DNA of 64,000 nt, from contig NZ_JRPE02000004.1 of assembly GCF_000765825.2 (NCBI RefSeq), positions 88,103 through 152,102 on the forward strand, written 5' to 3'. The stretch is from Helicobacter magdeburgensis. GTDB lineage: Bacteria; Campylobacterota; Campylobacteria; Campylobacterales; Helicobacteraceae. Below the pieces are notes generated by a model. The model was given only the letters and a program-made list of their open reading frames with translations, did not search any database and was not told the DNA's origin. This document shows positions 55,909-64,000 of this stretch, piece by piece; position 1 is the first letter of the stretch, and each line of letters starts with the position of its first letter. Both the position numbers and the translations under genes were made by a program.

Positions 55909-56571
55909 ATGACACTCAATGGATTTAAAACCGAAAAAAGCTTTCATTATGAAAATGGATTCTATGCCTGTGCTGATGATAGGCGATTTGGCAAATTTTT
56001 CGCCCACTATGAGCTTTATAAAAAAATCATTAACTTGCCCCCGGAGACATTGTAGAATGTGGAATTTTTAAGGGCAACTCTTTCTTTCGCCTTGCTCATT
56101 TTCGCAATATCTTAGAAACGCAGCATTCACGCAAGATTATTGGTTTTGATATGTTTGGTAAATTTCCCCAGACACATTTTGAAGCAGGCAAGAAATTGCG
56201 TGAAGGATTTGTGGCTGAAGCAGGAGATGGCATTGCATTTGAAGAGATGAAGCGTGTTCTCTCACACAAAAATATTACAAATTATGAACTCATACAAGGT
56301 GATATCAATCTCACCCTGCCACAATACTGCGTTGAAAACCCGCAACTTAAAATTGCCTTTCTACATATTGATACAGATATTTATGAACCAGCAGTAACGA
56401 TTTTAGAATCTTTATATGACAAGGTTGTGCGTGGAGGGATTATCGCATTTGATGATTATGGCACTTTTCCGGGCGAGACAAAGGCGACCTGATGATTTTC
56501 TAGCCGACAAAGCAGAATCTCTACAAAAGCTCCCCATTTCACATATCCCAAGCTTTTTGATAAAAAGCTAG
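55909..56571 (+). pseudogene. Broken SAM-dependent methyltransferase (TylF/macrocin O-methyltransferase-like)
   Basis: The start MTLNGFKTEKSFHYENGFY is in one frame and stops at TAG 56053. The protein continues in another frame as DIVECGIFKGNSFFRLA, then GFDMFGKFPQTHFE, AFLHIDTDIYEPAVTILESLY and GGIIAFDDYGTFPGETKA. The tail DDFLADKAESLQKLPISHI (from 56491) is back in the first frame and ends at 56571. The first break is at a C5 run (56038-56042), where one added C restores the frame; the second is near 56483-56490. DIVECGIFKG is the SAM-binding loop and HIDTDIYEP the metal-binding motif of TylF-type enzymes. Decay or sequencing error are both possible. Confidence 0.75.
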
Positions 56572-56590
56572 ATTCCACACCCTACTCTTT

Positions 56591-56626
56591 AAGACATATT
56601 TCATAGCTTAAGACATATTTCATAGC
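56591..56626. repeat. Short tandem duplication
   Basis: AAGACATATTTCATAGC occurs twice at 56591-56607 and 56610-56626 (19-base period), between the methyltransferase remnant and tRNA-Ser. No function seen; it may mark a replication-slippage or junction site. Confidence 0.7.
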
Positions 56627-56731
56627 CAAACACAATACGCCCAAATATGTCAAACCCCTAATTTTCAAAATCCCATAAAGCAGGATTCTCAAGCAAACAT
56701 CAAACATTATTGAAGCAAAACAAAATAATCG

Positions 56732-56819
56732 TGGCCGGGAGAGAGGGATTCGAACCCCCGGAGGTGTGACCCTCAACGGTTTTCAAGACCGCCGCTTTCA
56801 ACCACTCAGCCATCTCCCG
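56732..56819 (-). tRNA. tRNA-Ser (UGA)
   Basis: 88-nt class II tRNA. Acceptor CGGGAGA/TCTCCCG, discriminator G, CCA encoded, long variable arm. Anticodon loop CTTGAAA gives UGA. The C at position 1 pairs with G, unusual but consistent. Confidence 0.93.
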
Positions 56820-56855
56820 CCCTATTTTGAATAAACAGAAAGAATATGTAGATCT

Positions 56856-56930
56856 TGGAGGCGACACCCAGATTCGAACTGGGGAATCGAGGCTTTGCAG
56901 GCCCATGCCTTACCACTTGGCTATGTCGCC
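56856..56930 (-). tRNA. tRNA-Cys (GCA)
   Basis: 75-nt cloverleaf with acceptor GGCGACA/TGTCGCC, discriminator T and encoded CCA. Anticodon stem GGGCC region with loop containing GCA. D-loop and T-arm (CCCAGTTCGAATCTGGG) intact. Confidence 0.94.
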
Positions 56931-57000
56931 ACCTTTAACATTAACCTTATACCAAATCAAATTCATCAATGTCCCACGGACAAATGAAAAATTCTCAAGG

Positions 57001-57088
57001 TGGTGCCCGAGACCGGACTTGAACCGGTACAGACGCAATGTCCGAGGGATTTTAAGTCCCTTGTGTCTACCAATTTCACCACCCGGGC
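57001..57088 (-). tRNA. tRNA-Leu (UAA)
   Basis: 88-nt class II tRNA with acceptor GCCCGGG/CTCGGGC, discriminator A and encoded CCA. Anticodon stem GGGA/TCCC with loop CTTAAAA gives UAA. Long variable arm present. Confidence 0.94.
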
Positions 57089-57180
57089 TTATTCCAAAAC
57101 GCAACTCAAATGCTCTGCAAATACAAAAAACATATTATAAAAATGAGATTGCTTTGTGGATTCTAGTCTTTAAGTCAATA

Positions 57181-57255
57181 TGGAGCGGGAGACGGGGATC
57201 GAACCCGCGGCCCCAACCTTGGCAAGGTTGTGCTCTACCACTGAGCTACTCCCGC
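57181..57255 (-). tRNA. tRNA-Gly (GCC)
   Basis: 75-nt cloverleaf with acceptor GCGGGAG/CTCCCGC, discriminator T and encoded CCA. Anticodon stem CAACC/GGTTG with loop TTGCCAA gives GCC. First gene of the minus-strand Gly-Leu-Cys-Ser tRNA run. Confidence 0.95.
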
Positions 57256-57484
57256 GTATGACTTTTAAGGGCATAATTGTAGCAATGCTGATTAAAAAAA
57301 TCAAGGGCAAAAACGCAAAAAATAGGTAAATTGTAGTCAAAACATTGATTTTTTTGCTATATAATCCCAAGCATCGCACAATCAAAGCAAGTCCAAAAGC
57401 ATATAAATATAGTCGATGGCTCTAAGTCATTCTAAGATTCTATGCAAATATCAAATACGCCACAAACATAAAAAAGGAGTTTTT

Positions 57485-58678
57485 GTGCTATCTCAATTTG
57501 AAAGCTACCCATTTGAAAAACTACGCACCCTTCTAAGCCACAGCACCCCCCCACAAGATTCTGAAATCTTCACGCTTACCATCGGTGAGCCGCAGTTCCC
57601 CACACCGCAAAATATTATAGAATCCTTACAGCACAACGCACCATTACTGAATAAATATCCCAAATCAAGTGGTGAATCTTATCTCAAAGACGCACAGCTT
57701 AGCTTCATCAAGCAACGCTATAAGATCAGTCTAACCCAAGAGCAGATTATCCCTACCTTTGGCACAAGAGAAGTGCTTTTTAACTTTCCGCAGTTTTATC
57801 TCTATGGCAAAGCAAATCCAACTATCGCCTACCCCAACCCATTCTATCAAATCTATGAGGGTGCAGCCCTTGCTTCAAAAGCAAAAGTCATCTATATGAA
57901 TCTCACAAAAGAAAATGACTTCACGCCACATCTCACAGAGAGCCAACTCAAAGAAGTGGATATTGTGATTCTAAACTCCCCAAATAACCCTACCGGCAAG
58001 GCTATGGATATGCCCTCCCTTATCCAATGGGTAGAAAACGCCCTGCGGTATGATTTTGTGATTTTAAGCGATGAATGTTATAGCGAAATTTATAGCAATT
58101 CCCCGCCGCCTAGCATACTTGAAGCCTCTATCCAAGCCAACAACAAAAACTTTAAAAATATCATTGTGCTTAATTCTATCTCCAAACGCTCCTGTGCGCC
58201 GGGCTTACGCAGTGGCTTTGTGGCTGGGGATAGTGAGATTCTAAAAGCGTATAATCTCTATCGCACCTATCTGGGCTGTGCCTTGCCCCTGCCCTTGCAA
58301 AAAGCTGCTGCAACAGCGTGGCAAGATATGCAAAGTCCTGAATCTAGCCGCAAAATCTATGCGAAAAATCTCGCCCTAGCCCAAGAGATTCTAGGTCAAT
58401 GGTTTTTAGATAGGGATTGTAAGATTTATCCCTACACATTTTATGTATGGCTTGAAGTGGGCGATGATGAAGCGTTTTGTAAATTTGCCTATGAAAAATG
58501 CGGTGTGCTAACCCTCCCGGGAAGTTATTTGGGCAGGGAGAATCAAGGCAGGGGATATGTAAGAATCGCCCTTGTGTATGATAATGACACAACACAAAAA
58601 GCCTTGCTTAAACTCAAAGAGGCATTGACACTTTATAAAAAACTTTACAAAACACTTGACAAAAAGGAGCAGGAATGA
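57485..58678 (+). CDS. Class I/II aminotransferase (probable N-succinyl-diaminopimelate aminotransferase, DapC-like)
   Basis: PLP enzyme of 397 residues. The start is GTG 57485, which follows AAGGAG and gives [13 protein letters not shown]; the upstream open frame lacks a site. Family motifs: [34 protein letters not shown] and the PLP lysine in [15 protein letters not shown]. In the succinylase branch of the DAP pathway DapC makes N-succinyl-DAP, and this gene leads directly into murC (4-base overlap ATGA), which supports a cell-wall role. Exact substrate is inferred from position and similarity. Confidence 0.85.
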   Translation: MLSQFESYPFEKLRTLLSHSTPPQDSEIFTLTIGEPQFPTPQNIIESLQHNAPLLNKYPKSSGESYLKDAQLSFIKQRYKISLTQEQIIPTFGTREVLFNFPQFYLYGKANPTIAYPNPFYQIYEGAALASKAKVIYMNLTKENDFTPHLTESQLKEVDIVILNSPNNPTGKAMDMPSLIQWVENALRYDFVILSDECYSEIYSNSPPPSILEASIQANNKNFKNIIVLNSISKRSCAPGLRSGFVAGDSEILKAYNLYRTYLGCALPLPLQKAAATAWQDMQSPESSRKIYAKNLALAQEILGQWFLDRDCKIYPYTFYVWLEVGDDEAFCKFAYEKCGVLTLPGSYLGRENQGRGYVRIALVYDNDTTQKALLKLKEALTLYKKLYKTLDKKEQE

Positions 58679-59994
58679 AAATACATTTTATCGGCATTGG
58701 CGGGATTGGAATCTCCGGTTTAGCAAAGTATTTACACGCTCAAGGGGCGGAGATTAGCGGCTCTGACATTAGTGAGGGCAATGCGACAAAATACCTTAAA
58801 TCTCACGGCGTAACTATCACTATCCCACACAATGCAAACTGCATTACAAATCAAGACCTTGTCATACATTCCGCCATTATTAAGCCTAGCAATGTTGAAG
58901 TGCAAGAAGCTCACAAAAAAGGCATTAAAGTGCTTTCACGCAAAGAAGCCCTAGCCTTTATTTTAAAAGAAAAGCGTGTTTTTAGCGTATGTGGAGCGCA
59001 CGGCAAATCCACGACAAGTGCGATTTTAAGTGCGATTTTCCCGCAATATGGAGCGATTATCGGGGCAGATTCTAAGGAGTTTGGCTCAAATGTACGTGAA
59101 GCAAAAAGTGAAACCATCATCTTTGAAGCTGATGAATCTGATAAAAGTTTTTTGAACTCAAATCCCTATTACGCCATTGTCCCAAATGCCGAGCCAGAGC
59201 ATATGGAAAGCTATAATCATAATTTAGATGAGTTTTATGGGGCGTATAAAGACTTTATCCTTAAAGCAAAAAAGCGTGTGCTAAACACAAGCGATGCGTT
59301 TTTACACTCCCTTGCCGACATAGAAGCCATAAGGCTTAATCCAAAAACTGATATTAAAAATATACATTTTGAGCTTAATGATGATGAACCTTGCACGAGC
59401 TTTGAGCTGAAACATTATGGCGAGTTTAGAATCTGGGGCTTTGGGGAGCATATGGCAGAAAATGCCTCTTTAGCGATTTTATGTGCTATTGATGAATTAG
59501 GAGAGGCACAGCTCCCCGCTATCAAGCAGAACTTGCAACATTTTAAAGGCATTAAAAAGCGTTTTGATATTCTTTCAAAAGGAGACACGATCATTATTGA
59601 TGACTACGCTCACCACCCCACTGAGATTCTAGCCACACTCAAAAGCGTAGCTATTTATAACAATCTCAAACCCCATAAAAAAATCATCGCCATTTGGCAG
59701 CCGCATAAATACTCTCGTGTGCTTGATAATATTCAATCTTTTGTGAATTGCTTTGAAAATGGCTGCGATGAGCTTGTGATTTTGCCTGTGTGGAGGGCTG
59801 GGGAAGAGCATATTGAGATTGATTTTAAATCACTCTTTGCACGATACAACCCCACTTTTGCCACACATTTAAAAGCAAAAGATGGAAAAGTTTATCTCTA
59901 TGAGAATGAAGTCTTGCTAAAAATCCTTGAAAATGCCCTTATCATAGGGCTTGGAGCGGGGGACATTACCTATCAATTACGGGGAGAAAAATAA
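58675..59994 (+). CDS. murC: UDP-N-acetylmuramate--L-alanine ligase
   Basis: Adds the first amino acid of the peptidoglycan stem in the cytoplasm. 439 residues. The UDP-binding start [16 protein letters not shown] is at 5-20 and the ATP-binding loop GAHGKST at 107-113, with [10 protein letters not shown] and HNLDEF following and [10 protein letters not shown] near residue 305 in the C-terminal domain. It overlaps the aminotransferase by 4 bases. Order aminotransferase-murC-hypothetical-mutS2 matches H. pylori as I recall it. Confidence 0.97.
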   Translation: MKIHFIGIGGIGISGLAKYLHAQGAEISGSDISEGNATKYLKSHGVTITIPHNANCITNQDLVIHSAIIKPSNVEVQEAHKKGIKVLSRKEALAFILKEKRVFSVCGAHGKSTTSAILSAIFPQYGAIIGADSKEFGSNVREAKSETIIFEADESDKSFLNSNPYYAIVPNAEPEHMESYNHNLDEFYGAYKDFILKAKKRVLNTSDAFLHSLADIEAIRLNPKTDIKNIHFELNDDEPCTSFELKHYGEFRIWGFGEHMAENASLAILCAIDELGEAQLPAIKQNLQHFKGIKKRFDILSKGDTIIIDDYAHHPTEILATLKSVAIYNNLKPHKKIIAIWQPHKYSRVLDNIQSFVNCFENGCDELVILPVWRAGEEHIEIDFKSLFARYNPTFATHLKAKDGKVYLYENEVLLKILENALIIGLGAGDITYQLRGEK

Positions 59995-60417
59995 ATGGGT
60001 TATTTTATTTTCATCTTACTACTTTTTTTATTTGTGGCAATCGGGCTTGTATTTGCTAAAAGTAAGCTATCTAGCAAAACAAAAATAATTTTAGGCATTT
60101 GTATCTTAAGCCTAGCAATCCTTATTGGCATATATAATCTTTTACAAAATAAACAAACACAGAATCTAGAGCGTTTAAAGACAGCCTTTGTGAGTGAAGT
60201 TCCCCTTATTTGCAACTTTCAAGGCAAGAAACTTCGTGTTACTACACAAAGTTTTACCCTAAGTAATGGCACGATGAGCTTCCAAGGCAGAGCAGATTCA
60301 AAATACAACCGCATTATTATCCCTCTGCAAGATTGCGATATAGAATCTGAATCCGCAGATTCCAAAGTAAGCGGTGCAGAGTCTGTAGATTCCAAAACAA
60401 ACAACGCAGAATCTTAG
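59995..60417 (+). CDS. Hypothetical two-helix membrane protein
   Basis: 140 residues. Two hydrophobic segments at about 3-20 and 31-49, then a ~60-residue extracytoplasmic domain (FVSEVPLICNFQGKKLRV, TLSNGTMSFQGRADSKYN), and a Ser/Asp/Glu-rich tail (IESESADSKVSGAES) coded by GAATC/GATTC words. ATG directly follows the murC stop, with GGGGAG upstream. A hypothetical gene in the same place between murC and mutS2 exists in H. pylori, so the locus is conserved. Function unknown. Confidence 0.75.
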   Translation: MGYFIFILLLFLFVAIGLVFAKSKLSSKTKIILGICILSLAILIGIYNLLQNKQTQNLERLKTAFVSEVPLICNFQGKKLRVTTQSFTLSNGTMSFQGRADSKYNRIIIPLQDCDIESESADSKVSGAESVDSKTNNAES

Positions 60418-60430
60418 GATTCTTTTTTCT

Positions 60431-62707
60431 ATGACAAAGCAACCCAAGCAAGATTATGAAATGCTCATCTCAAGGCTTGATTTAGTAGCGTTTATAGAAA
60501 AGTTTGCTTCATTTTTCGCACGAGAAAAAAATAAGGATTCACACTCCACTTCTACATTTCCCATTTTTGCACTTCCGGGCGATAGGCAGTTTTTTAGCTC
60601 CCTTTTACAAGAGCTAGATTCAGTAGAGTTAAAGCCCCTGCCAAAGTTAGCAGAGCTTGATACCCCCCTTATCCACTTACAAAAACAAGGCACTTTACAA
60701 TTAAATGAGATTTTTAGCTTTTCGCAGCTTGTGGGGTATTTTCTCTACCTAAAAAAGCATATCACAGATTCCACGCCTCGCACAAAAGCGTGGTGCGATA
60801 AGATTCTAATCCCTGAAGTCATTGCCAAGCTCCCCACATTTTTTACCCAAAAAGGCGAGATTACAAAGGGCATTTATCCGCATATTGATGAGCTTTACTC
60901 ACAAATCAAGCAAACAAAAATCCGCATTGATGAATCTCTACAAAAGCTTCTGCATACACAAGCCCTACTGCCTTACCTTGTGGATAAATCCGTGCATTAC
61001 ATCAATCAAAATGAATGCCTTTTGCTTAAAGCCGGGTATAATCACAGCATTAAAGGTATGGTGCTAGAGCGTTCTCAAAGTGGCTTTTTCTACCTCTTGC
61101 CAGATTCTATACTCACGCTTAAAGAGCGACAAAACACGCTTAAAGACAGCTTGGAAGAAAGCCTATATCTCATCTGCAAGGAGCTTTCAAGCACTCTAGC
61201 CAAACATCTTCCATTTTTAAAATTTCTGAATCACTGCTTTGATATTTTTGATTCTATTCTTGCTCGTTTGAGCTTTGCTAAGGCTTTGAATCTTAGCTTT
61301 ATTTACGCACTAGATTCTAAAAATCACATCATCTTACACGAGTTTAGCCACCCTGCCTTGCATTCCCCAAAGCCACTTAGCATTGACTTTAGCGGCGATT
61401 GCCTTATGATTACAGGGGTAAATGCTGGGGGCAAAACTATGCTTTTAAAATCAATTTTAAGTGCGTGTTTTTTAAGCAAATTTCTTATCCCCCTTAAAAT
61501 CAATCCCCACCACTCCAAGATTCCACATTTTAAGCATATTAACGCTATTTTATCCGACCCGCAAAATAGCAAAAACGACATCTCCACTTTTGCCGGAAGA
61601 ATGCTAGAGTTTTCACAGATTCTAAACACGCCAAATCTTTTGCTCGGCATTGATGAGATTGAGCTAGGCACCGATGCTGATGAAGCGGCAAGTCTGTTTA
61701 AGGTGTTTTTAGAGCATCTTTTAGAAAACAAGGCTAAGATTTTACTCACCACTCATCACAAGCACCTAGCCGCCCTTATGGCGAACAACCCGTTAATACA
61801 GCTTTGTGCGGCAATGTATGATATACACGCGCAAAAACCACTTTTTGAATTTCTAAATGGCAGTATCGGTAAAAGTTATGCGTTTGAAACAGCACAGCGT
61901 TATCATATCCCAAGCACACTCATTGCAAAGGCTAAAAGTGTATATGGAGCGGATAAGCAGAGGCTTAATGAGCTCATTGAACGCTCAAGCACACTTGAAA
62001 TCACACTAGAGCAGAAAAATAAGCAGCTAGAACAACGCATTATTGAGTATGACAAAAAAATCCTGTCCCTTAAAGAGCAAGAAGAGCAGCAGAAAAAAGA
62101 GTTTCAAGCCTTAAAGCATAACTTACAAAATCAATATCATAAAGCCACACAAGCACTAAAAGACGCCCTAAAAGCAAAAGAAAGTAAAGAGATTCACAAA
62201 GCCTTTAATACCGCTCACGCCATTTTAAAGCCCACGCCCACGGCAAAGCAACCGCATAGCAAAGCACAGAATCTCCAAGTGAATGATTATGTCAAATACC
62301 AAAATACAAGGGGGAAGATTCTAAGTATCAAAGGTGAAACCTGCCTTGTGGAGCTTGAAAGCGGTATGAAACTCAAAGAAAAAATAGCAAATCTTAAAAA
62401 AACACAGCAAAGCCCCAAAAGCTTGAATCTGCAAAAAACAACATTTAAGATTGCACAAAATAAAAGCGTGGGTGTGAGCCTTGACTTACACGGAATGCGA
62501 GGGGAAGAAGCCATAGAGAGACTTGATGAATTTTTAAGCAATGCCCTTATGGCTGGGTATGATGAAGTGCTTGTGTATCACGGCATTGGCACGGGAATCT
62601 TAAGTCGGCTTGTTAAAGAATATTTACAACAGCACCCAAAAATCATATCCTTTGATGATGCTCCAGCAAATATGGGCGGCTTTGGTGCTAAAGTAATTAA
62701 ACTCTAA
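60431..62707 (+). CDS. mutS2: MutS2-family ATPase/endonuclease
   Basis: 758 residues. The MutS-like ATPase has Walker A ITGVNAGGKTMLLKS (about 327-341), Walker B LLGIDEIELGTD and a TTHHKHLA His switch. A long coiled coil (about 510-600, rich in Glu, Lys, Gln) leads to the C-terminal Smr nuclease domain starting SLDLHGMRGEEAIERL (about 683), with YHGIGTG. No mismatch-recognition N-domain is present, as expected for MutS2. In H. pylori MutS2 limits recombination and repairs oxidative damage. The gene follows the hypothetical protein by 13 bases. Confidence 0.95.
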   Translation: MTKQPKQDYEMLISRLDLVAFIEKFASFFAREKNKDSHSTSTFPIFALPGDRQFFSSLLQELDSVELKPLPKLAELDTPLIHLQKQGTLQLNEIFSFSQLVGYFLYLKKHITDSTPRTKAWCDKILIPEVIAKLPTFFTQKGEITKGIYPHIDELYSQIKQTKIRIDESLQKLLHTQALLPYLVDKSVHYINQNECLLLKAGYNHSIKGMVLERSQSGFFYLLPDSILTLKERQNTLKDSLEESLYLICKELSSTLAKHLPFLKFLNHCFDIFDSILARLSFAKALNLSFIYALDSKNHIILHEFSHPALHSPKPLSIDFSGDCLMITGVNAGGKTMLLKSILSACFLSKFLIPLKINPHHSKIPHFKHINAILSDPQNSKNDISTFAGRMLEFSQILNTPNLLLGIDEIELGTDADEAASLFKVFLEHLLENKAKILLTTHHKHLAALMANNPLIQLCAAMYDIHAQKPLFEFLNGSIGKSYAFETAQRYHIPSTLIAKAKSVYGADKQRLNELIERSSTLEITLEQKNKQLEQRIIEYDKKILSLKEQEEQQKKEFQALKHNLQNQYHKATQALKDALKAKESKEIHKAFNTAHAILKPTPTAKQPHSKAQNLQVNDYVKYQNTRGKILSIKGETCLVELESGMKLKEKIANLKKTQQSPKSLNLQKTTFKIAQNKSVGVSLDLHGMRGEEAIERLDEFLSNALMAGYDEVLVYHGIGTGILSRLVKEYLQQHPKIISFDDAPANMGGFGAKVIKL

Positions 62708-62787
62708 ATAAGGCTATGGAGTTGAAATTATAAAACCTTAAAGCTGTGAGATTCTAGCTCACACGCCTTTTATCTTAAGGTAAGTGC

Positions 62788-62814
62788 CTTAAGGCAGGGC
62801 TTATATGCCTTAAG
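62788..62814 (+). promoter_or_regulatory. Inverted repeat next to a -10 box, candidate operator
   Basis: CTTAAGGCA (62788-62796), nine bases, then TGCCTTAAG (62806-62814), directly before TATAAT (62816-62821). A further TCTTAAGG occurs at 62773-62780. The palindrome would overlap the -35 region of the membrane protein gene. A separate hairpin, TGTGAG-ATTCTAG-CTCACA, lies at about 62745-62763 and may end the mutS2 transcript. Confidence 0.6.
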
Positions 62815-62867
62815 CTATAATCCACCCTATTTTGAGCCAAATACAATATAAGCAAAAAAGGACAAAA

Positions 62868-63527
62868 ATGGCATTGTTTAAAGTTGAGAATATGCCCACG
62901 CTGCCAGATATTAAGCACCAGATTCACTTTATCCATCAAACACCCCTTTTGCGGAGAGCTAAAATATTGTGGATACTCTCCATTATTATTGCGATATGTG
63001 GGGCGATTCCAGCTTACGCTCTTTTAAACAATCAAGCCCAAACCGGAACTTTTGGCATTTTAAGCATTACCAATACTCTAGCAACACTTTGTATGGTATT
63101 TACTTTTTTTTATCTCTCAAAGCTCGCTTTGCGTAAAAGACTATTTGTGCTATATGCGTTTAATTTTGCTACAAGTGCATTTATGACACTTGTTGATTAC
63201 ATTAAGATTCCAAGTCCGGCGTATGAGCTTTGTGCCTTATGTGTGGCTGTGATTGTTTGCTATTTAGCGTGGCATCTAGCTAAGGAACTAAGCTTTATTA
63301 CAAATGATAGGCTTTTCTTTTTTGGTGCAAAAATTGGATTTGTGGGATTTTTGCTACTTATCATAAGCACAGCAATGCTTGCCCTTAATGATAATATGTT
63401 TGTCATTCTCATATTACTTAGCTCACTTGGGATAATGCTGTGGGGAACCATATGCTTTCTTATTGGAATCTTTAGATTGCGTCTTATCATAGCCTATGGC
63501 GAAGATTCACAAAATCCACTCAAATAA
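62868..63527 (+). CDS. Multi-pass membrane protein, function unknown
   Basis: 219 residues from ATG 62868, with AAGGAC 5 bases upstream; the TTG 12 codons earlier has no site. After a soluble N-terminus (MALFKVENMPTLPDIKHQ) it has about six hydrophobic segments, with LWILSIIIAICGAIPAYALL the first and ILILLSSLGIMLWGTICFL the last. I recognise no family. It has its own -10 box and palindrome. The following gene starts 9 bases after its stop. Confidence 0.75.
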   Translation: MALFKVENMPTLPDIKHQIHFIHQTPLLRRAKILWILSIIIAICGAIPAYALLNNQAQTGTFGILSITNTLATLCMVFTFFYLSKLALRKRLFVLYAFNFATSAFMTLVDYIKIPSPAYELCALCVAVIVCYLAWHLAKELSFITNDRLFFFGAKIGFVGFLLLIISTAMLALNDNMFVILILLSSLGIMLWGTICFLIGIFRLRLIIAYGEDSQNPLK

Positions 63528-63535
63528 GGAGAGTT

Positions 63536-63823
63536 ATGCAAGAGCTAAGTATTGATATTTATTTTAAAGATACACTTAAAGATTCTATTGTTGATATGCT
63601 GCTTGAAGATGGATATGATGACTTTTTTTTTATCCATTGCTCCAAATATGCTTCTAGCTCATTATTACAAAGTGCGACAGAGCAAGTAAGCGGAAGACAG
63701 GAATATGGGCTTTTTAGAATGTTTTTAGATGAAGAAAAAGCACAATTTATTGTCAATAAACTGCTCCAAGCCTTTGGCAAAGATGATATGAGAATCTACA
63801 CGCATTTTACCACTCGTGTGTAG
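63536..63823 (+). CDS. Small DUF3240-like protein
   Basis: 95 residues, alpha/beta, PII-like in appearance: ELSIDIYFKDTLKDSIVDML, then FFFIHCSKYASSSL and KAQFIVNKLLQAFGKDDMRIY. This pattern reminds me of DUF3240 proteins, which often accompany heavy-metal RND efflux operons; no efflux genes are visible in the window. Strong AAGGAG before the ATG. Family assignment is tentative. Confidence 0.7.
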   Translation: MQELSIDIYFKDTLKDSIVDMLLEDGYDDFFFIHCSKYASSSLLQSATEQVSGRQEYGLFRMFLDEEKAQFIVNKLLQAFGKDDMRIYTHFTTRV

Positions 63824-63903
63824 ATTCTGCATTTTTAAAATTTTAGAATCTACACCGCCTTTTAGTGCTTTCAATAAAATGCAAGTTTAGAATCTAAATC
63901 CCC

Positions 63904-64000
63904 CTAAAACCTCTTCTTATTCACATCATCTAATATATCTTTAGCTACTCTATCTACTCTTTCACTTATTTCAGCACTTGAATTTGCTATCTCTACATTT
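63904..64000 (-). CDS. Partial: C-terminus of a probable methyl-accepting chemotaxis protein
   Basis: The frame enters from the right edge and ends at TAG 63904-63906. The visible 31 residues include NSSAEISERVDRVAKDIL and end DDVNKKRF. This resembles the terminal helix of Helicobacter/Campylobacter chemoreceptors, just after the signalling hairpin, but the piece is too short to be sure. It converges on the DUF3240-like gene. Confidence 0.5.
   Translation of the reverse strand, partial: NVEIANSSAEISERVDRVAKDILDDVNKKRF

Noticed and set aside
56151..56492. A complete 113-residue methyltransferase gene
   Set aside because: It is only the middle of a longer gene; N-terminal and C-terminal coding sequence lie in another frame on both sides, so it is treated as part of a pseudogene.

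Overview
The window looks like a chromosome segment of an enterohepatic-type Helicobacter (Campylobacterota). The strongest single sign is one 2,891-codon gene that fuses RNA polymerase subunits beta and beta-prime, a known hallmark of Helicobacter and Wolinella. Several blocks match gene orders I remember from H. pylori: flhA plus a DHH protein; an MBL hydrolase next to motAB; aminotransferase-murC-hypothetical-mutS2; and tuf-rpmG-secE-nusG-rplKAJL-rpoBC-rpsL-rpsG-fusA. Unlike H. pylori, the window carries de novo purine genes (purN, purH, purF, scattered) and a short Pgi, which fits an intestinal or hepatic species. Base composition is AT-rich, tRNA genes encode CCA, and two ten-base G tracts resemble Helicobacter contingency loci. 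Species identity is inference.

Layout. 1-2543: end of a leuS-lipoprotein operon on the minus strand. 2.7-17.5 kb: a plus-strand run with a secreted amino acid racemase, flhA, a DHH phosphoesterase, purN, an antiporter, a neurotransmitter-symporter-type transporter, an orphan peptide-binding protein, a PglK/Wzk-type lipid-linked glycan flippase ending in a G10 tract, and two overlapping ATPase genes. 17.5-29.0 kb: purH, a PolB-like exonuclease, hisH, trxB, a MORN-repeat lipoprotein, dapB, purF, a radical SAM protein, pgi and gapA. 29.3-37.3 kb: tRNA-Arg, ppk, a small outer-membrane protein, a UbiD-type decarboxylase, rplM-rpsI, an MBL hydrolase and motAB. 37.4-55.2 kb: the minus-strand translation and transcription supercluster, from a consensus sigma-70 promoter at about 55.17 kb through four tRNAs, tuf, rpmG, tRNA-Trp, secE, nusG, four 50S protein genes, rpoBC, rpsL, rpsG and fusA to two small secreted proteins. 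55.2-57.3 kb: a small accessory patch (HTH gene, perfect palindrome, frameshifted methyltransferase) between tRNA genes, then tRNA-Ser, Cys, Leu and Gly. 57.5-64 kb: aminotransferase, murC, a hypothetical protein, mutS2, a membrane protein, a DUF3240-like protein and, entering from the right, what looks like a chemoreceptor tail.

The most unusual genome-scale signal is a short iterated word, AGAWTCT (core GANTC), far more frequent than base composition predicts. It sits in variable protein loops, intergenic spacers and the stem of the rplL-rpoBC terminator. Other items worth a second look are the G10 tract at the end of the flippase gene, which could switch translational coupling to the ATPase pair; a second G10 tract downstream of motB; tandem 11-bp repeats abutting the tRNA-tuf promoter; and the HTH/palindrome/methyltransferase patch. 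I saw no insertion sequence, prophage, CRISPR array or rRNA operon.
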